Positions 15,292 through 23,974 of a DNA stretch of 64,000 nt are shown here, piece after piece; the stretch's first letter is position 1; every line of letters begins with the position of its first letter. Made by a program: the position numbers and the translations under genes. The DNA is taken from contig JBNLDE010000053.1 in assembly GCA_050304175.1 (NCBI GenBank), positions 1 through 64,000 on the forward strand, given 5' to 3'. Below the pieces are notes generated by a model that saw only the letters and a program-made list of their open reading frames with translations, was not told the origin of the DNA and did not search any database. Source of the DNA: JAIOIW01 sp050304175. Its GTDB lineage: Bacteria; Pseudomonadota; Alphaproteobacteria; Rhizobiales; Rhizobiaceae.

Positions 15292-17400
15292 CTATCGCCC
15301 GATCCGCGTGAACCACTCGTCCTCGGAGATCACCTCGATGCCGAGTTCGTTCGCCTTGGCCAGCTTCGAGCCGGCGCCGGGTCCGGCAACCACCAGATCG
15401 GTTTTCTTCGACACCGAGCCCGCCGCCTTGGCGCCAAGCGCCTCCGCCATCGCCTTGGCCTCGTCGCGGCTCATGCGCTCCAGCGAGCCGGTGAAGACGA
15501 TCGTCATGCCGGCGACCGGCGAATCGGCGGCCGGTTGCTCGGCGTCGAGTACGGTCAGTTCATCGATCAGCGCGTCAACCATCTCGCGGTTGTGCTCCTC
15601 GTCGAAATAGCGGGCCACCGCTTCGACCACCGCCGGCCCGATGTCTTCCAGCGCATCCATCTCGTCAGTGGCCTCCGCATCGCCTTTGGCGACCGCGCGC
15701 GCGGCCGCCTCGAACGCCTCCCAGGAGCCATAAGCGCGCGCGAGCGTCTTGGACGTCGTCTCGCCGACATGGCGAATGCCAAGCGCATATATCAGTCGCT
15801 CCAGCGGGATGGTTCGCCGCGCCTCGATGGCGTCGAACAGTTTCTGGGCGGAAACCTCGCCATAGCCGTCCCGGTTTTTCAGCCGCTTCAGCGCGTTGGT
15901 GGCGTCGCGCGCTTGCAGCGTGAAAATGTCGGCCGGCGTACGGATCGGCAGATCCTCGTCGTCATAGAAAGACTCAATCTGCTTGTCCCCGAGCCCTTCG
16001 ATGTCGAAGGCCCGGCGGCTGACGAACAGTTTGAGGTGCTCCTTGCGTTGGAACGGGCAGGCGAATTCGCCCGAACAGCGCCGGATGACGCCTTCCGCGC
16101 CGCCCGCGGTTTCCTCGCGCACGATCGGCGTTTGCAACGGACACGGGCAAACGGTCGGGAACTCGAACGTCTTCGCGTCCGCCGGCCGGCGGTCCTCGAC
16201 ATAGCCCAGTACCTGCGGGATGACGTCGCCCGCGCGCTGAACGATCACGGTATCCCCGATCTTGATGCCCAGCCGCTCGATTTCCTCGGCATTGTGCAAC
16301 GTCGCGTTGGTCACGACGACACCGCCCACCGTCACCGGTTCCAGCCGCGCCACCGGCGTCAGCGCGCCGGTGCGCCCGACCTGGATGTCGATCGCGTCGA
16401 GCACCGTCATCGCCTGTTCGGCGGGGAATTTGTGGGCAATCGCCCAGCGCGGACTGCGCGACACGAAACCCAGCCGCGACTGCAGTTCGAGCGAATCGAC
16501 CTTGTAGACCACGCCGTCGATGTCGTAGCCGAGCGTGCCGCGCTGTTCCTCGATATTATGGTAATGGGCGATCAGCCCCTCGATGTCCGTGAACCGCTTC
16601 ATCAGCGGATTGACCCTGAAACCGACCGATTCCAGCCAGGTCACCATCTCCATCTGGGTCGAAGCCGGCATCGCGCTCATCTCACCCCAGGCATAGGCGA
16701 AGAAATGCAGGGGCCGGCTGGCGGTGATCGAGCTGTCGAGCTGACGCAGCGACCCGGCCGCCGTGTTCCGCGGATTGACGTAGGTCTGCTTGCCCTCTGC
16801 CGCCTGGCGTTCATTCAGGGCCTGGAAGTCGGCATGGGTCATGTAGACTTCGCCGCGCACCTCGACGACCTCCGGGAAGTCGCCGGCAAGCACCCGCGGG
16901 ATGTCGGTCACGGTCTTCGCATTGGCGGTCACGTTCTCGCCGGTCTGGCCGTCACCGCGCGTCGCCGCCGTCACCAGGCGCCCTTGTTCGTAGCGCAGGG
17001 ACAATGAAAGTCCGTCGATCTTGGGTTCCGCCGTGAGTGCCAGTTCCGCATCCGCCGCGATGCGCAGGAACCGGCGGATGCGGGCGGCGAAATCGCGCAC
17101 GTCCTCGTCGGTAAACGCATTGTCGAGCGACAGCATCGGCACCGCATGGGTGACCTTGTCGAACTTCTCCGAAACCGAGGCCCCCACCCACCGGGAGGGC
17201 GAGTCCTCGCGGACCAGATGCGGAAAGCGCTGCTCGATGGACAGGTTTCGCCGTCTCAACTCATCATAGGCCGCGTCGGTGATCTCCGGCGCGTCCTGCG
17301 TATGGTAGAGCTTGTCGTGATGCGCGATTTCGCGCGCCAGCCGCTCCAGCTCGGCGGCGGCCTCGTCTTCGTTCAGCTGCTCGATGGACTTGTCTGCCAT
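15292..17400 (-). CDS. ligA: NAD-dependent DNA ligase
   Basis: A 702-residue replicative DNA ligase. Domain order: Ia domain (1-70), adenylation domain with the active-site lysine in EPKIDGLSLSLRYE (about residue 125), OB fold, a four-cysteine zinc finger (CPCPL...RRCSGEFACPF, about residues 415-450), helix-hairpin-helix repeats and a C-terminal BRCT domain (VAGMTIVFTGSLERMSRDEAKAMAEALGAK). All motifs are intact. It follows recN and a cytochrome c gene on the minus strand; ligA after recN is a standard rhizobial order. Confidence 0.97.
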   Translation of the reverse strand: MADKSIEQLNEDEAAAELERLAREIAHHDKLYHTQDAPEITDAAYDELRRRNLSIEQRFPHLVREDSPSRWVGASVSEKFDKVTHAVPMLSLDNAFTDEDVRDFAARIRRFLRIAADAELALTAEPKIDGLSLSLRYEQGRLVTAATRGDGQTGENVTANAKTVTDIPRVLAGDFPEVVEVRGEVYMTHADFQALNERQAAEGKQTYVNPRNTAAGSLRQLDSSITASRPLHFFAYAWGEMSAMPASTQMEMVTWLESVGFRVNPLMKRFTDIEGLIAHYHNIEEQRGTLGYDIDGVVYKVDSLELQSRLGFVSRSPRWAIAHKFPAEQAMTVLDAIDIQVGRTGALTPVARLEPVTVGGVVVTNATLHNAEEIERLGIKIGDTVIVQRAGDVIPQVLGYVEDRRPADAKTFEFPTVCPCPLQTPIVREETAGGAEGVIRRCSGEFACPFQRKEHLKLFVSRRAFDIEGLGDKQIESFYDDEDLPIRTPADIFTLQARDATNALKRLKNRDGYGEVSAQKLFDAIEARRTIPLERLIYALGIRHVGETTSKTLARAYGSWEAFEAAARAVAKGDAEATDEMDALEDIGPAVVEAVARYFDEEHNREMVDALIDELTVLDAEQPAADSPVAGMTIVFTGSLERMSRDEAKAMAEALGAKAAGSVSKKTDLVVAGPGAGSKLAKANELGIEVISEDEWFTRIGR

Positions 17401-17525
17401 GGACCCCTTCGGACTGTATCGTGAACCGGCGGGATCGTAATGTGATCAGGGCAAGAACGAAACGCAAAAAGCACTTCGTCCGCAGTCCATTGGGTTGCTT
17501 ACGGCGCTACCCCATCCTTCGGTCT

Positions 17526-17549
17526 GGAAGGCCGCCGAAGCGGCCTTCC
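17526..17549 (-). terminator. Stable hairpin after the cytochrome c gene
   Basis: On the minus strand a perfect 10-bp stem (GGAAGGCCGC with GCGGCCTTCC) encloses a TTCG tetraloop, 9 bases after the cytochrome c stop codon. There is no U-tract, so it may protect the 3' end or terminate weakly rather than act as a full intrinsic terminator. Confidence 0.55.
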
Positions 17550-17557
17550 CGCGAATC

Positions 17558-17995
17558 TCACTTCTGCTGGACGCTGTAGAGATAATCGACGATTGCCAGA
17601 ATCCGTGCGCGCGCCATCGCACCAAAGGTCTGGTCGTCAAGCATCTCGTTGGCCGGCTGTTCGGCCATCATACGCTTGTAGCGCGCACCCCAGATCGGCA
17701 TGTCGCGCGTTCCGTGCGACGCAACATCCGCGCGCCCGTCGATGATGGAGTAGACCCGCTCCATCGGGAACACGCCGCCATTGTTCTTCGCCAGCATGGT
17801 CAGATCGGGCACTTCCATCGTCATCAACCCGGCCATCGGCCCCTTGCCATCGGCTTCCACGCCATGGCAGGCCGAACAGCTGGAATTGAACTCCCTCTGC
17901 CCGAACGACATATTCTCAGCGGCAATCGACGGCGACAACAACGACAGTGCCGCCACCACGCCTGTTGCGATTGCGCCCGTAATGATCTTTTTCAT
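17558..17995 (-). CDS. Periplasmic c-type cytochrome
   Basis: A 145-residue monohaem cytochrome c. A signal peptide (1-26, ending PSIAAE) precedes the haem site CSACH (Cys40, Cys43, His44); the sixth ligand is probably the Met in RDMPIWG (about residue 99). It resembles the class I 'cytochrome c, CxxCH' proteins that feed terminal oxidases or reductases. It sits between recN and ligA, out of keeping with both. A one-mismatch FNR-type box 72 bases upstream suggests oxygen- or nitrogen-oxide-controlled expression, so it might serve NirK or a high-affinity oxidase; that link is inference. Confidence 0.88.
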   Translation of the reverse strand: MKKIITGAIATGVVAALSLLSPSIAAENMSFGQREFNSSCSACHGVEADGKGPMAGLMTMEVPDLTMLAKNNGGVFPMERVYSIIDGRADVASHGTRDMPIWGARYKRMMAEQPANEMLDDQTFGAMARARILAIVDYLYSVQQK

Positions 17996-18066
17996 GGAAC
18001 CCTCCTCTGCTCGGAACTTCCGGTTTCGGGGCAGAAAGAAGTCTAGCGCGGTCGGATGCGATTGCG

Positions 18067-18080
18067 TTGATGGCCGTCAA
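18067..18080. promoter_or_regulatory. FNR/FixK/NnrR-like box upstream of the cytochrome c gene
   Basis: Read toward the gene, the site is TTGACGGCCATCAA: one mismatch from the TTGAT-N4-ATCAA consensus, with both TTGA and TCAA cores kept. It is 72-85 bases upstream of the cytochrome start, matching the position of the perfect box before nirK. It lies just beyond the recN stop (18095), in a 99-base gap. Confidence 0.65.
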
Positions 18081-18094
18081 CACAAAACAGGATG

Positions 18095-19762
18095 CTATGG
18101 GGTGACACCGCTCAACAGTTTCTCGGCGGCGGCCCGCGCTTCGTCGGTGATGGTGGCACCGGCAAGCATTCGCGCCAGTTCCTCCTGCCTGAGCGCGCGG
18201 TCCATTTCGGCGATGGACGTGGTGACCTGATCCGCGCCGCCGGACTTCGAGATCAGGAAATGGGACCCCGCCCGGGCCGCCACCTGCGGCGCGTGCGTGA
18301 CCGAAAGCACCTGGACGTTCGCGGCCAGCCGCGCCAGTCGCTGACCGATCGCGTCGGCCACGGCGCCACCAACACCGGTATCGATCTCGTCGAACACCAG
18401 CGTCGGGGCAGATCCGCGGTCGGCGAGCGCGACCTTGAGCGCCAGCAGGAAACGCGAGAGTTCGCCTCCCGACGCCACTTTCATCATCGGGCCGGGTCGG
18501 GTCCCGGGATTGGTCTTGACCCAGTACTCGACGGTATCGATCCCTTCGGCGGTGCGGTTTTCGGCATCCTGCTCCATCCGGACAATGAACTCCGCCCGCT
18601 CCAGCTTGAGCGCCGGTAGTTCCGCCATCACGGCGCTGACCAGCGCGTCGGCCGCCGCGGACCGCAGTTGCGACAGATGCGCTGCCTCCTCGTCGTAGGT
18701 CGCCAGCGCCGCCGCCGCCTCCTGTTCGAGCTGCGGCAGTCGTTCCGCGCCTGCATCGAGATCGGCAAGATCGGCCGTCATCGCATCCCTCAGCTCGGCA
18801 AGGTCATCAACCTGGACATTGTGCTTGCGTGCCGCCGCCCGGAGCGCAAACAACCGCTCTTCGGTTTGTTCGAGCCGCGCAGGTTCGTACTCCGCATCCC
18901 TGAGCGCGGCCTCGACGCCGGCCTGGGCCGCGTCGAGCGCCACCAGCGCCTCGTCCAGCGACTTGATGACGTCGTCGAGCATACCCGGCACCTCGCCGGC
19001 CTTGCGCTCGAGACGGCGCAGAAGGCTCGACAAGGTCGGGGCGGGCGCGTTGTCGCCCGAAAGTACATCCTGCGCGTCGGCGATCTCGGCGGCGATCTTT
19101 TCCGCCCGCATCATCGCCGCGCGTGCGCCGGCAAGCTGGTCTTCCTCCTCGGGTTGCGGATCGAGCTTGTTCAGTTCATCGACGCTGGCGCGCAGGAAGT
19201 CGGCCTCGCGCGCAGCGGCCTCCACCTTGCTTCGGTGGCGCGCGAGCGCGCCTTCCGCTTCGCGCCAATAGACATGAGCGGCGCGAACCCGTGCCGTCTG
19301 CGCGCGGTGGCCGCCAAAGGCATCAAGCAAAGCGCGATGGGCCGATGGGTCGACCAGCGCCCGCTCGTCGTGCTGCCCGTGGATCTCGACCAGCGCATGC
19401 CCGATCTCACGCATCAGCGCCACGCTTGCCGGCTGGTCGTTGACAAACACGCGCGTGCGCCCGTCGGCGTTCTGAACCCGGCGCAGGATCACGTCGCCAT
19501 CATCATCGATGGCATTGTCGCGTAACAGCTCGCGCACGCCGTGGCCGGTCGGGATGTCGAAGACCGCGGTGACCTGCCCCTGCGCCGCGCCGTGACGCAC
19601 CAAGGCGGCGTCGCCGCGCGCGCCCAGGGCAAGCGACAAGGCATCGAGAAGGATGGATTTTCCGGCGCCCGTCTCGCCGGTCAGCACGGACAGTCCCGGC
19701 TGGAAATCGATATCGAGCCGCTCGATCAGGACAATATCGCGGATCGCGAGATGGGCGAGCAT
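18095..19762 (-). CDS. recN: DNA repair protein RecN
   Basis: A 555-residue SMC-like ATPase for double-strand break repair. The N terminus MLAHLAIRDIVLIERLDIDFQPGLSVLTGETGAGKSILLDAL contains the Walker A GETGAGKS (about residues 29-36); a central coiled coil (about 150-370) separates it from the C-terminal SGGELSRFLLALKVAL signature and Walker B LVFDEIDTGVGG. Length is normal for the family. It follows bamD by 182 bases. Confidence 0.96.
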   Translation of the reverse strand: MLAHLAIRDIVLIERLDIDFQPGLSVLTGETGAGKSILLDALSLALGARGDAALVRHGAAQGQVTAVFDIPTGHGVRELLRDNAIDDDGDVILRRVQNADGRTRVFVNDQPASVALMREIGHALVEIHGQHDERALVDPSAHRALLDAFGGHRAQTARVRAAHVYWREAEGALARHRSKVEAAAREADFLRASVDELNKLDPQPEEEDQLAGARAAMMRAEKIAAEIADAQDVLSGDNAPAPTLSSLLRRLERKAGEVPGMLDDVIKSLDEALVALDAAQAGVEAALRDAEYEPARLEQTEERLFALRAAARKHNVQVDDLAELRDAMTADLADLDAGAERLPQLEQEAAAALATYDEEAAHLSQLRSAAADALVSAVMAELPALKLERAEFIVRMEQDAENRTAEGIDTVEYWVKTNPGTRPGPMMKVASGGELSRFLLALKVALADRGSAPTLVFDEIDTGVGGAVADAIGQRLARLAANVQVLSVTHAPQVAARAGSHFLISKSGGADQVTTSIAEMDRALRQEELARMLAGATITDEARAAAEKLLSGVTP

Positions 19763-19944
19763 GATGTCCCGTTATCTAGGATCAGGTTCCCGCAGTGAAA
19801 CACGCTTTTCGAATTCGTGATGGCGCGGGCCCGTCGGGGTTTGGTCTTCACATTACGGTAGTGCGCGGAATTGTCCGCAAACCGCCGCAAAGCGCAAGCC
19901 GACACCGGTCACTTTCAGGCGTTTTCGACACCTAAACCGGTAGA

Positions 19945-20814
19945 TTACCCGCCGATGACGTTGCGGACAGCGCGCGACATCCACGAACCCTTGTTTTCAC
20001 GCGGTTCGACGCCGCCCTTCTGCAGCAGCGCGTAAGAGTCCTTGTACCACTGGCTGTCGGGATAGTTGCGGCCGAGAACCGCCGCCGCCGTCTGTGCCTC
20101 GGAAACCAGTCCCATCGCGTAGTAGGATTCGGTCAAGCGCGCGAGCGCTTCCTCGATGTGGCGGGTATTGGAGAACTGCTCGACGACATTGCGGAAGCGC
20201 TTGATCGCAGCAATGTATTCGCGCCGCTCCAGATAGTAGCGTCCGACTTGCATTTCCTTGCCGGCCAGTTGGTCGCGGCCGAACCGGATCTTGGTGCGCG
20301 CATCCTCGACATATTCCGAATCGGGCCACCGTTCGACCACATCGGTCATCGCACCGATCATCAGGCGCGCCTCGCGCTGGTCCTGCGTGACGTCCTTGAC
20401 CTGACGGAAATAGCTCAGCCCGATGATGTACTGCGCATAGGCCGCCTCGTCGGTGTTCGGATAGAGCGTGACGTAGCGCTTGCCCGTGTTGATCGCCTCG
20501 TCGTAGTTGCCCTGCCGGTAGTCGGCAAACGCCGACATGACGAGCGCCTTGCGGGCAAATTCAGAATAGGGATGCTCCCGGTCGATCGCCTGGAACTTGC
20601 GCGACGCCTCGCGTAGCTTCCCGGCTTCCAGGTTGGCGAGGCCCTGATTGTAAAGCACATCGGCCGGATCGGTCTGCTCGACATAGGTCGACAGGTCGAT
20701 GTCGTCATTCTTGGAGAGGCAGCCACCGGCGACGAGCGGGAGCAGGAGCACCGCTGCCATGGCGAGGCGCCGATGCGGCAGACACGAAGATCGTGCAACG
20801 TTTACAATGCTCAT
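19945..20814 (-). CDS. bamD: Outer membrane assembly lipoprotein BamD
   Basis: A 289-residue lipoprotein of the BAM complex that folds outer-membrane beta-barrels. A signal sequence ends in the lipobox LVAGGC, with the lipidated Cys about residue 32 counting from ATG 20814. Tetratricopeptide-like repeats follow (DPADVLYNQGLANLEAGKLREASRKFQAIDREHPYSEFARKALVMSAFADYR..., RFRNVVEQFSNTRHIEEALARL). The start at 20814 is preferred over 20859 because it gives a compact signal peptide, though its ribosome site is weak. The lpxC-bamD-recN order is standard for rhizobia. Confidence 0.93.
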   Translation of the reverse strand: MSIVNVARSSCLPHRRLAMAAVLLLPLVAGGCLSKNDDIDLSTYVEQTDPADVLYNQGLANLEAGKLREASRKFQAIDREHPYSEFARKALVMSAFADYRQGNYDEAINTGKRYVTLYPNTDEAAYAQYIIGLSYFRQVKDVTQDQREARLMIGAMTDVVERWPDSEYVEDARTKIRFGRDQLAGKEMQVGRYYLERREYIAAIKRFRNVVEQFSNTRHIEEALARLTESYYAMGLVSEAQTAAAVLGRNYPDSQWYKDSYALLQKGGVEPRENKGSWMSRAVRNVIGG

Positions 20815-20970
20815 TCGTTCGTTCGCCCTCGCGCTACGATCAGGTCTGCCATTAATCACAATGCACTAGCAGCGGCAACGCTATCACCGCGCATTCGTGC
20901 ATTTTTAAGGCAGCTTCGTTGATCTGCAAACCGCACGTGTGGCCGCGGGGTGGTGACCAGAGACCAGCCG

Positions 20971-21921
20971 TCAAAGGGTCCAGGGCGCGTAAACCGGTGC
21001 GTTGACGGAGATAAGCTCGGCGCGGCGGCCCTGCTCCGGACGGTTTGCCTCGACGATTTCGAAGGAGGACTTGTCGGTCAGCAATGTGCGCAAGGCGCAT
21101 GCATTGAGTTTGTGCCCGCCCCGGTATGAACGGAAGTTGCCAATGAACCTTGCCCCGGCGAGCGCCAGGTCGCCCAAGGCGTCCAGGGTCTTGTGGCGAA
21201 CGAATTCGTCCACGTAGCGCAGACCCTCCATGTTGATGATCTTGTGATCATCGCCGATAACCACCGAATTCTCCAGCGAGGAGCCGAGCGCGTAGCCCGC
21301 GGCCCAAAGACGTTCGACGTCCTTCATGAAGCCGAAAGTGCGGGCGCGCGAGATCTCGCGCTTAAACGTTTCGCGGTCGAGGTCGCCGGCAAAGGACTGG
21401 CGGCCGATCGCCGGGCTGTCGAAATCGATCTCGATTTCGAATCGGGTCCCGTCATAGGGCTTGAATTCCGCCCATGAAGCGCCGTTTTCGACGCGAACCG
21501 GCTTGATGACCCGGATGTAACGCCGCTTCACGGCCTGCGGCTGAATTCCGACCTGCTCGAACGCGCTGACCAGTGTTGCCGCGCTTCCGTCAAGAATGGG
21601 TACTTCCGGTCCGTCGAGCTCGATCACTGCATTGTCGATGCCGAGACCATAGAGGGCAGCCATCAGGTGCTCGACGGTTGCGACGCTCGGACCCGACGGG
21701 TTGCCGAGAACAGTGCTCAGGTCCGTCGAACCGACTTCCGAAGCGAGCGCACGGAACTCCGCGACCGAACCGTCTTCCATGTTGCGCTGGAAAACGACGC
21801 CGGTATCCGGATCGGAAGGATGACATTGCATCGAAACAGGTTTGCCGCCGTGGACGCCTATACCCGAAAGCGTCACCGGCGAATTGAGCGTGCATTGATA
21901 GTCGATTGAACTCAGCCCCAT
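20971..21921 (-). CDS. lpxC: UDP-3-O-acyl-N-acetylglucosamine deacetylase
   Basis: A 316-residue zinc deacetylase carrying out the committed step of lipid A synthesis. From ATG 21921 the protein begins MGLSSIDYQCTLNSPVTLSGIGVHGGKPV, the family start; the longer reading adds an unrelated 45-residue tail. Zinc ligands are visible: His in VEHLMAALYGLGIDN, and His and Asp in HKTLDALGDLALAG; the catalytic His is in SYRGGHKLN. It lies downstream of ftsZ, separated by a 270-base gap with a hairpin, so it probably has its own promoter. Confidence 0.96.
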   Translation of the reverse strand: MGLSSIDYQCTLNSPVTLSGIGVHGGKPVSMQCHPSDPDTGVVFQRNMEDGSVAEFRALASEVGSTDLSTVLGNPSGPSVATVEHLMAALYGLGIDNAVIELDGPEVPILDGSAATLVSAFEQVGIQPQAVKRRYIRVIKPVRVENGASWAEFKPYDGTRFEIEIDFDSPAIGRQSFAGDLDRETFKREISRARTFGFMKDVERLWAAGYALGSSLENSVVIGDDHKIINMEGLRYVDEFVRHKTLDALGDLALAGARFIGNFRSYRGGHKLNACALRTLLTDKSSFEIVEANRPEQGRRAELISVNAPVYAPWTL

Positions 21922-22136
21922 AATCCCCGTCCCGCGACCGTCTATATCAATTTCTTGTGTGTCGCTGTTGACCGGCCGGCTCCTTTCCCCCTGAAGCCGA
22001 CATGCCGTGCCTGACGGACCGAAAGATAGTGTGCGGGGCCCGACAATCCAAATCACGGATTCTTACTTGATGTAACGCACTTCGTGTTCTGTTAATATGT
22101 ATGTAACCGATTGTTTTTTCATCGGTTTTCTTGAGA

Positions 22137-22164
22137 AATCAGGCGGGTAAAAACCCGCCTGATT
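22137..22164 (-). terminator. Hairpin after ftsZ
   Basis: A perfect 12-bp stem (AATCAGGCGGGT with ACCCGCCTGATT) closes a four-base loop (TTTT on the minus strand), beginning 27 bases after the ftsZ stop. The minus-strand sequence after it (TCTCAAG) is not a full U-tract. It most likely ends or stabilises the dcw transcript before lpxC. Confidence 0.65.
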
Positions 22165-22191
22165 GCAATTGTTACCGATTGTGACGCCCCG

Positions 22192-23901
22192 TTAGTTCGC
22201 CTGGCGGCGGAGAAAAGCAGGAATCTCGAGCTGATCTTCCTCGTGCCCGGACTGCGACGGCGGTGTCATTCGCCCCTGGTCGTCGAGCTGGCCGCGGCGT
22301 GGCGCGTAGGTCATCGCTTCCCGCGAGACGACGCGGCGCGCCTCGGGCGCCGGCTGGCGCAACTGGGGCTCCCGCGGCGCGGCGGCGGCCGGTTTCAGGG
22401 TCGCCTGTTCCTCTTCACGGCGGGAAAGACCCGTGGTCAACCGCTTCAGCAGTCCCATCGGTCCGCGCTCGTCATGGTCGGCATGGGCCATCGAACCCGG
22501 CTTGCTGGCTTCGAGCTCGGCCTGTACCACCGGCGGGAAATCCTCCACACGCGGCATCCGCGGCGCTTGGGCCTGCGCGGCCGGCTGCTGTTCGATGGCG
22601 GGATCGGAGAAATCGGGTTCGGGAGCTTTGGCCGCCGGCTGCGGTTGGGGAGCACGTACCGTTTCCTCGGCAGCGGCCTGCATCGGCGCCCCCTGGAACA
22701 AGCGGCTTTGCGGCTTGAAGTCGTCGCGCGCGGCGGCGGCCGGTCTGGCTTGCTCCGTCTCTGCCTGCTCGATGGCGTCCGCGATCGGGTCGGCGGCGCG
22801 TGGCGGCGCTTCAACGGTGGCGGCCGGGCGCGCAGGCGCGGCTACCGGCTGGGGCGCCGGGCGCTGCTGGGCGGAGGTTGCCTGCGGTCGCTGCGCGGGT
22901 GCGCTCGCAACCGGAGCGGCCCCGATTTCCATAGCGCTGCGGTCGATGCCGGTGGCCACGACCGAGACGCGGATAACGCCTTCAAGTTCCTCGTCGAAGG
23001 TGGCGCCGAGGATGATATTGGCGTCCTGGTCGACTTCTTCGCGGATACGCGTCGCCGCTTCGTCCACCTCGTAGAGCGTCAGGTCGCGGCCGCCGGTGAT
23101 CGAGATCAGCAGGCCGCCCGCGCCTTTCATCGACGATTCGTCCAGCAGCGGATTGGCGATTGCTGCCTCGGCTGCAGCCATTGCGCGGCCTTCGCCGGAC
23201 GCTTCGCCCGTCCCCATCATGGCCTTGCCCATTTCACGCATCACCGAGCGCACGTCGGCGAAATCGAGATTGATGAGGCCTTCCTTGACCATCAGGTCGG
23301 TGATGCAGGCAACGCCCGAATAGAGCACTTGGTCGGCCATGGCGAACGCATCGGCGAAGGTCGTCTTTTCGTTCGCGATCCTGAACAGGTTCTGGTTCGG
23401 GATCACGATCAGCGTATCGACGCAGTTCTGCAGCTCTTCGATGCCCGAATCGGCGAGGCGCATGCGGCGCTGGCCTTCGAAATGAAACGGCTTGGTGACG
23501 ACACCGACGGTGAGGATACCCTTCTCGCGCGCAGCTCCGGCGACGACTGGCGCGGCACCGGTGCCTGTTCCACCGCCCATGCCGGCGGTCACGAAGCACA
23601 TATGCGTTCCGGACAGGTGGTCGATGATCTCGTCAATGCACTCTTCGGCGGCCGCGCGGCCGATTTCCGGCTGGGACCCTGCGCCGAGGCCTTCGGTCAC
23701 ATGGGCGCCGAGCTGGATGATCCGCTCCGCCTTGGACATTGTCAGCGCCTGCGCATCGGTATTGGCGACGACGAAGTCAACGCCCCGCAAGCCGGCCGTG
23801 ATCATGTTGTTGACGGCATTGCCGCCGCCGCCGCCAACACCGAATACGGTGATGCGCGGTTTAAGTTCCGTAATGTCCGGCTTGTGCAGATTGATGCTCA
23901 T
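22192..23901 (-). CDS. ftsZ: Cell division protein FtsZ with long C-terminal linker
   Basis: A 569-residue tubulin-like GTPase forming the division ring. The globular domain (about 1-325) includes GVGGGGGNAVNNMI and the tubulin signature GGGTGTGAAPV. After it comes a 230-residue linker rich in Ala, Pro and Gln, far longer than in E. coli FtsZ (383 residues) but usual for rhizobia. The end, LEIPAFLRRQAN, is the conserved C-terminal peptide that binds FtsA and other partners. It is the last gene of the dcw run, 73 bases after ftsA. Confidence 0.98.
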   Translation of the reverse strand: MSINLHKPDITELKPRITVFGVGGGGGNAVNNMITAGLRGVDFVVANTDAQALTMSKAERIIQLGAHVTEGLGAGSQPEIGRAAAEECIDEIIDHLSGTHMCFVTAGMGGGTGTGAAPVVAGAAREKGILTVGVVTKPFHFEGQRRMRLADSGIEELQNCVDTLIVIPNQNLFRIANEKTTFADAFAMADQVLYSGVACITDLMVKEGLINLDFADVRSVMREMGKAMMGTGEASGEGRAMAAAEAAIANPLLDESSMKGAGGLLISITGGRDLTLYEVDEAATRIREEVDQDANIILGATFDEELEGVIRVSVVATGIDRSAMEIGAAPVASAPAQRPQATSAQQRPAPQPVAAPARPAATVEAPPRAADPIADAIEQAETEQARPAAAARDDFKPQSRLFQGAPMQAAAEETVRAPQPQPAAKAPEPDFSDPAIEQQPAAQAQAPRMPRVEDFPPVVQAELEASKPGSMAHADHDERGPMGLLKRLTTGLSRREEEQATLKPAAAAPREPQLRQPAPEARRVVSREAMTYAPRRGQLDDQGRMTPPSQSGHEEDQLEIPAFLRRQAN

Positions 23902-23974
23902 GTCCTCGTCCTTTCCGCCGTTTCGCCGCTACGCCGCTGCGGCCAATTGTTTCGGGGCGCTGCGCCCCGGATTG

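Noticed and set aside
15121..17007. A 628-codon plus-strand frame opposite ligA, and similar long frames opposite ftsZ (22243-24285) and across murG/ftsW (32543-34147)
   Set aside because: Each lies over a gene with intact family motifs, has an Arg/His/Pro-rich product and no ribosome site.
22105..22127. AACCGAT...ATCGGTT inverted repeat before lpxC
   Set aside because: Seven base pairs around a nine-base T-rich loop is weak, with no known operator of this form; it could be chance in an AT-rich promoter region.
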